Source of the DNA: Streptomyces sp. BK239 | GTDB lineage: Bacteria > Actinomycetota > Actinomycetes > Streptomycetales > Streptomycetaceae | Assembly: GCF_004217285.1 (NCBI RefSeq) | Contig: NZ_SHKS01000011.1 | Coordinates: 1 to 64,000, forward strand | Length of the DNA stretch: 64,000 nt | Direction of reading: 5' to 3' | Part shown: positions 61,889 to 64,000 of the stretch, piece by piece | How positions within the stretch are numbered: the stretch's first letter is position 1 | Layout: each line of letters opens with the position of its first letter | Made by a program: the position numbers and the translations under genes | The notes under the pieces: generated by a model | Seen by the model: only the letters and a program-made list of their open reading frames with translations | What the model was told of the DNA's origin: nothing | The model's database searches: none

Positions 61889-62817
61889 GCTCCCCGGATC
61901 TCTCGACCTCGCTCGACCCGGGGGTACCCCCATCGGCCACGGAGGTCTCCCCGGCCCGGTCCACCGAGGCGGGCGCGCTGCGGCGCGGTCTGCCCGGCTC
62001 GCTCGCCTGGCATCTGGGCGCCCTCGCCGTCCTCGCGGTGATCCTTTATCCCGTGCTCTGGGTGGTCGGCGGCTCGTTCAAGAAGAGCGAGGACATCGTC
62101 GGCAGCCTGGATCTCTTCCCGGGCTCCCCGATCACCTCGAACTACACGCGGCTCACCGAGGGCATCGCGGACATCTCGATCTCCACCTTCTTCCTCAACT
62201 CGCTCACCCTCGCCGTGGGCTCGGTGGCCGGGATCCTGCTGTCGTGCTCGCTGACGGCGTACGCCTTCTCGCGGATCAGGTTCGCCGGCCGCAACGTGCT
62301 GTTCACGCTGATGATCGGCACGCTCCTGCTGCCCTACCACGTGCTGCTGATCCCGCAGTACGTGCTGTTCCGCAACATGGAGATGATCAACTCGTACACC
62401 CCGCTGCTGCTGGGAAAGTACCTGGCCACGGACGCGTTCTTCGTCTTCCTGATGATGCAGTTCATGCGCAACCTGCCCAAGGAACTCGACGAGGCGGCCC
62501 GCCTCGACGGCTGCGGGCACCTGCGCATCTACTGGTCGATCGTGCTCCCGCTGTGCCGGCCGGCCCTGATCACCAGCGCGATCTTCACCTTCATCAACGC
62601 CTGGAACGACTTCATGGGCCCGCTGATCTACCTCAACGAGCCCGACAAGTACACCGTCTCCCTGGGCCTGAAGATGTTCGTGGACCAGGAGGGCGTGGCC
62701 GACTACGGCGGCATGATCGCCATGTCGCTGGTCGCCCTGCTGCCGGTGCTGGCCTTCTTCCTGGCCTTCCAGCGCTACCTCATCGACGGCATGGCGACGT
62801 CCGGGCTGAAGGGCTGA
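61885..62817 (+). CDS. Sugar ABC transporter permease, second subunit
   Basis: Membrane subunit of 310 residues (MalG-like) with six helices and coupling motif DEAARLDGCGHLRIYWSIVLPLCRPAL. ATG 61885 overlaps the stop of the first permease (ATGA), so the two are made in balance. The N-terminal Pro/Ser-rich stretch is not unusual for the group. Confidence 0.9.
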   Translation: MSSPDLSTSLDPGVPPSATEVSPARSTEAGALRRGLPGSLAWHLGALAVLAVILYPVLWVVGGSFKKSEDIVGSLDLFPGSPITSNYTRLTEGIADISISTFFLNSLTLAVGSVAGILLSCSLTAYAFSRIRFAGRNVLFTLMIGTLLLPYHVLLIPQYVLFRNMEMINSYTPLLLGKYLATDAFFVFLMMQFMRNLPKELDEAARLDGCGHLRIYWSIVLPLCRPALITSAIFTFINAWNDFMGPLIYLNEPDKYTVSLGLKMFVDQEGVADYGGMIAMSLVALLPVLAFFLAFQRYLIDGMATSGLKG

Positions 62818-62827
62818 GACGATCACG

Positions 62828-63418
62828 ATGGCCGAGGCACATGTGAAGGCGCGCAGGGAGTCGGTCCTCGCCGAGCGGTTCGCCGTGTTCGCCGAGTGCC
62901 TGCTCACCGGGGTGTGGATCTCGGTGACCTCGCTGGGCGTGGTCACCGTTCCGGCGGCCTTCGCGGCCGGGGCGCGGCACCTGCGCCGCCGCACCGCGCA
63001 CGAGGGGGGCGGCTGGCGGGAGTTCGCCGCCGACTTCCGCGGCGCGCTGCGCGGCGGGTGGCTCGTCGGGCTCGCGGGATGGGCCGCGGCGGTCGCGGTC
63101 CGGGTGGACGTCCAGGCCGTGCGCGCGGGGCTCCCGGGCGGGCCGCTCGTCGGGGCCGCCGGGGTGCTCGCGCTGATCGGGTTCGTGGTGGCCGTGCTGC
63201 GTGCCGCGGCGGTGTGGTCGCCGGGAGCGAGGTGGCGGACCCTGCTGGCGTCGGCCGGCCGCCGGACGGTCCTGGACCCGGCCGGGTCCTTCCTGATCAT
63301 CGCCGGGCTGGCCGTGGTGGCGTTGTCCGCCTGGTTCGTCGCACCGCTCGCGGTCCCCGTGCTGGGGGCCGTGGCGGCCGCCGCCCTCGCCGTGGAGGAG
63401 CGGTACCGGCGCCGCTGA
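62828..63418 (+). CDS. DUF624-like (YesL-type) membrane protein
   Basis: A 196-residue protein with about five hydrophobic segments; charged loops include RHLRRRTAHEGGG. Proteins of this kind sit beside sugar ABC importers, as YesL does in the Bacillus yes cluster, and their role is unknown. It starts 10 bases after the second permease. Assignment rests on size, topology and context. Confidence 0.6.
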   Translation: MAEAHVKARRESVLAERFAVFAECLLTGVWISVTSLGVVTVPAAFAAGARHLRRRTAHEGGGWREFAADFRGALRGGWLVGLAGWAAAVAVRVDVQAVRAGLPGGPLVGAAGVLALIGFVVAVLRAAAVWSPGARWRTLLASAGRRTVLDPAGSFLIIAGLAVVALSAWFVAPLAVPVLGAVAAAALAVEERYRRR

Positions 63419-63530
63419 CGGGCGGCGCCCCGCAGCTGGGCCGGCGCACGGGCGCCGCGCCTTCATCTGTCATGCCCCTGACCAGTAGCGGGGACAAGCC
63501 TCCCGCACGCAGAAGGAAAGGCCGCATCCC

Positions 63531-64000
63531 ATGTCTCCCATCCCCCGCAGGTCCCTGCTCAAGGCGGCCGCCGTCGCCGGCGCCGCCGCCCAGTTCAGCT
63601 GGGCTCTGGGGACCAGGAACGCGCAGGCCGCAGCCGCCGCGCCGGCCGACACCGACCCGGTCACCCTGGACTGGCTGGAGGACGGCGGCCTCGGCGCCGC
63701 CCCCGGCTCCACCCTCGGCGTGCCCTGGCCGATGGGCGCCTACCAGGAGGACCAGACCTTCGCCCTGACCGACGCCGGCGGCAAGGCCGTCCCCGTCCAG
63801 TCCTGGCCGATCGCCTACTGGCCCGACGGGTCCCTCAAGTGGACCGCCCACGCAGTCAGTTCGGGCTCCGGAAAGCTCACCCTCAGCGCCGGCGCGCCCG
63901 CCGCCCCCGCGCAGAAGGTCACCGTCACCGCGAACACCGGCCTCGTCACCGTCTCCACCGGTGTCATCACCGCGAAGATCGGCAAGTCCGGCCCCACGCT
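63531..64000 (+). CDS. Tat-exported PcRGLX/YetA-like protein (cut by window edge)
   Basis: The first 156 codons of a longer gene. Residues 1-35 form a twin-arginine signal (PRRSLLKAAAVAGAAAQFSWAL). The mature start, with VTLDWLEDGG, GVPWPMGAYQEDQTFAL and SWPIAYWPDGSLKWTAHAV, resembles the N-terminal RIFT-barrel domain of exo-rhamnogalacturonan lyases and YetA. AGAAGGAAAGG lies upstream of ATG 63531. It lies 112 bases after the DUF624-like gene and probably belongs to the same sugar-use locus. Confidence 0.7.
   Translation, partial: MSPIPRRSLLKAAAVAGAAAQFSWALGTRNAQAAAAAPADTDPVTLDWLEDGGLGAAPGSTLGVPWPMGAYQEDQTFALTDAGGKAVPVQSWPIAYWPDGSLKWTAHAVSSGSGKLTLSAGAPAAPAQKVTVTANTGLVTVSTGVITAKIGKSGPT

Overview
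The window is chromosomal DNA of a Streptomyces or a very close relative. The DNA is extremely GC-rich, with GC-biased third codon positions, many GTG and TTG starts, a 137-residue SsgB sporulation protein, and an argCJBDR cluster with actinobacterial-type ARG boxes. About 60 genes are supported. Most are ordinary core metabolism and transport, separated by repeat-rich intergenic stretches.

Layout. 0-1.3 kb: the tail of an IS5-type transposase followed by a complete IS630-type element. 1.3-12.5 kb: Nudix hydrolase, 3-hydroxybutyryl-CoA dehydrogenase, Tat-exported GH10-like hydrolase, a MITE-like palindrome, DUF1918, a divergent EamA exporter/MocR regulator pair with overlapping start codons, GNAT, a degenerate histidine phosphatase, a secreted GH51 arabinofuranosidase and a barstar-domain protein. 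12.9-17.8 kb: argC-argJ-argB-argD-argR with translational coupling. 18.2-22.3 kb: a minus-strand group with a ferric-reductase-like protein, a triple FMN-binding protein and an ApbE flavin transferase, which looks like an extracytosolic electron-transfer module, plus a PPOX protein. 22.4-26.2 kb: an exported protein with a duplicated domain, then argG and argH behind another ARG-box region. 26.3-33.6 kb: aldo/keto reductase, TetR-MFS efflux pair, acyltransferase, glycerophosphodiesterase, GNAT and two small membrane proteins. 33.9-36.9 kb: a short Cys/Met-rich leader ORF followed by the methionine importer metNIQ. 37-44.8 kb: cobalamin genes cobL, a bluB-cobT fusion with a roughly 760-residue low-complexity N-terminus, and cobA.

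44.9-50.1 kb: SpoU/TrmH methyltransferase, Ser/Thr kinase, small conserved proteins, an APH-fold protein and a zinc-ribbon protein. 50.1-50.6 kb: a minus-strand tRNA operon (Gly, Cys and three Val-GAC). 50.8-57.2 kb: pabB, pabC, a double GNAT, a DsbA-like protein, small membrane proteins, a CGNR zinc-finger protein, ssgB and a TIGR02611 protein. 57.3 kb: tRNA-Val(CAC). 57.7-59.5 kb: a minisatellite block without a credible gene. 59.5-64 kb: a sugar ABC importer operon with a LacI-type operator, a DUF624-like protein and a truncated gene resembling PcRGLX/YetA rhamnogalacturonan lyases.

How the genes work together. Arginine synthesis is split in two ARG-box-controlled blocks, argCJBDR and argGH, with ArgR encoded in the first. 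The flavin-transfer module between them has its own internal logic: ApbE would attach FMN to the exported FMN protein, and the membrane reductase would feed it electrons. The cob genes cover corrin-ring and lower-ligand steps. metNIQ supplies methionine, possibly under cysteine-sensing attenuation. The right-hand operon couples sugar uptake to a probable pectin-side-chain enzyme. No CRISPR array, rRNA, integrase or prophage was seen.
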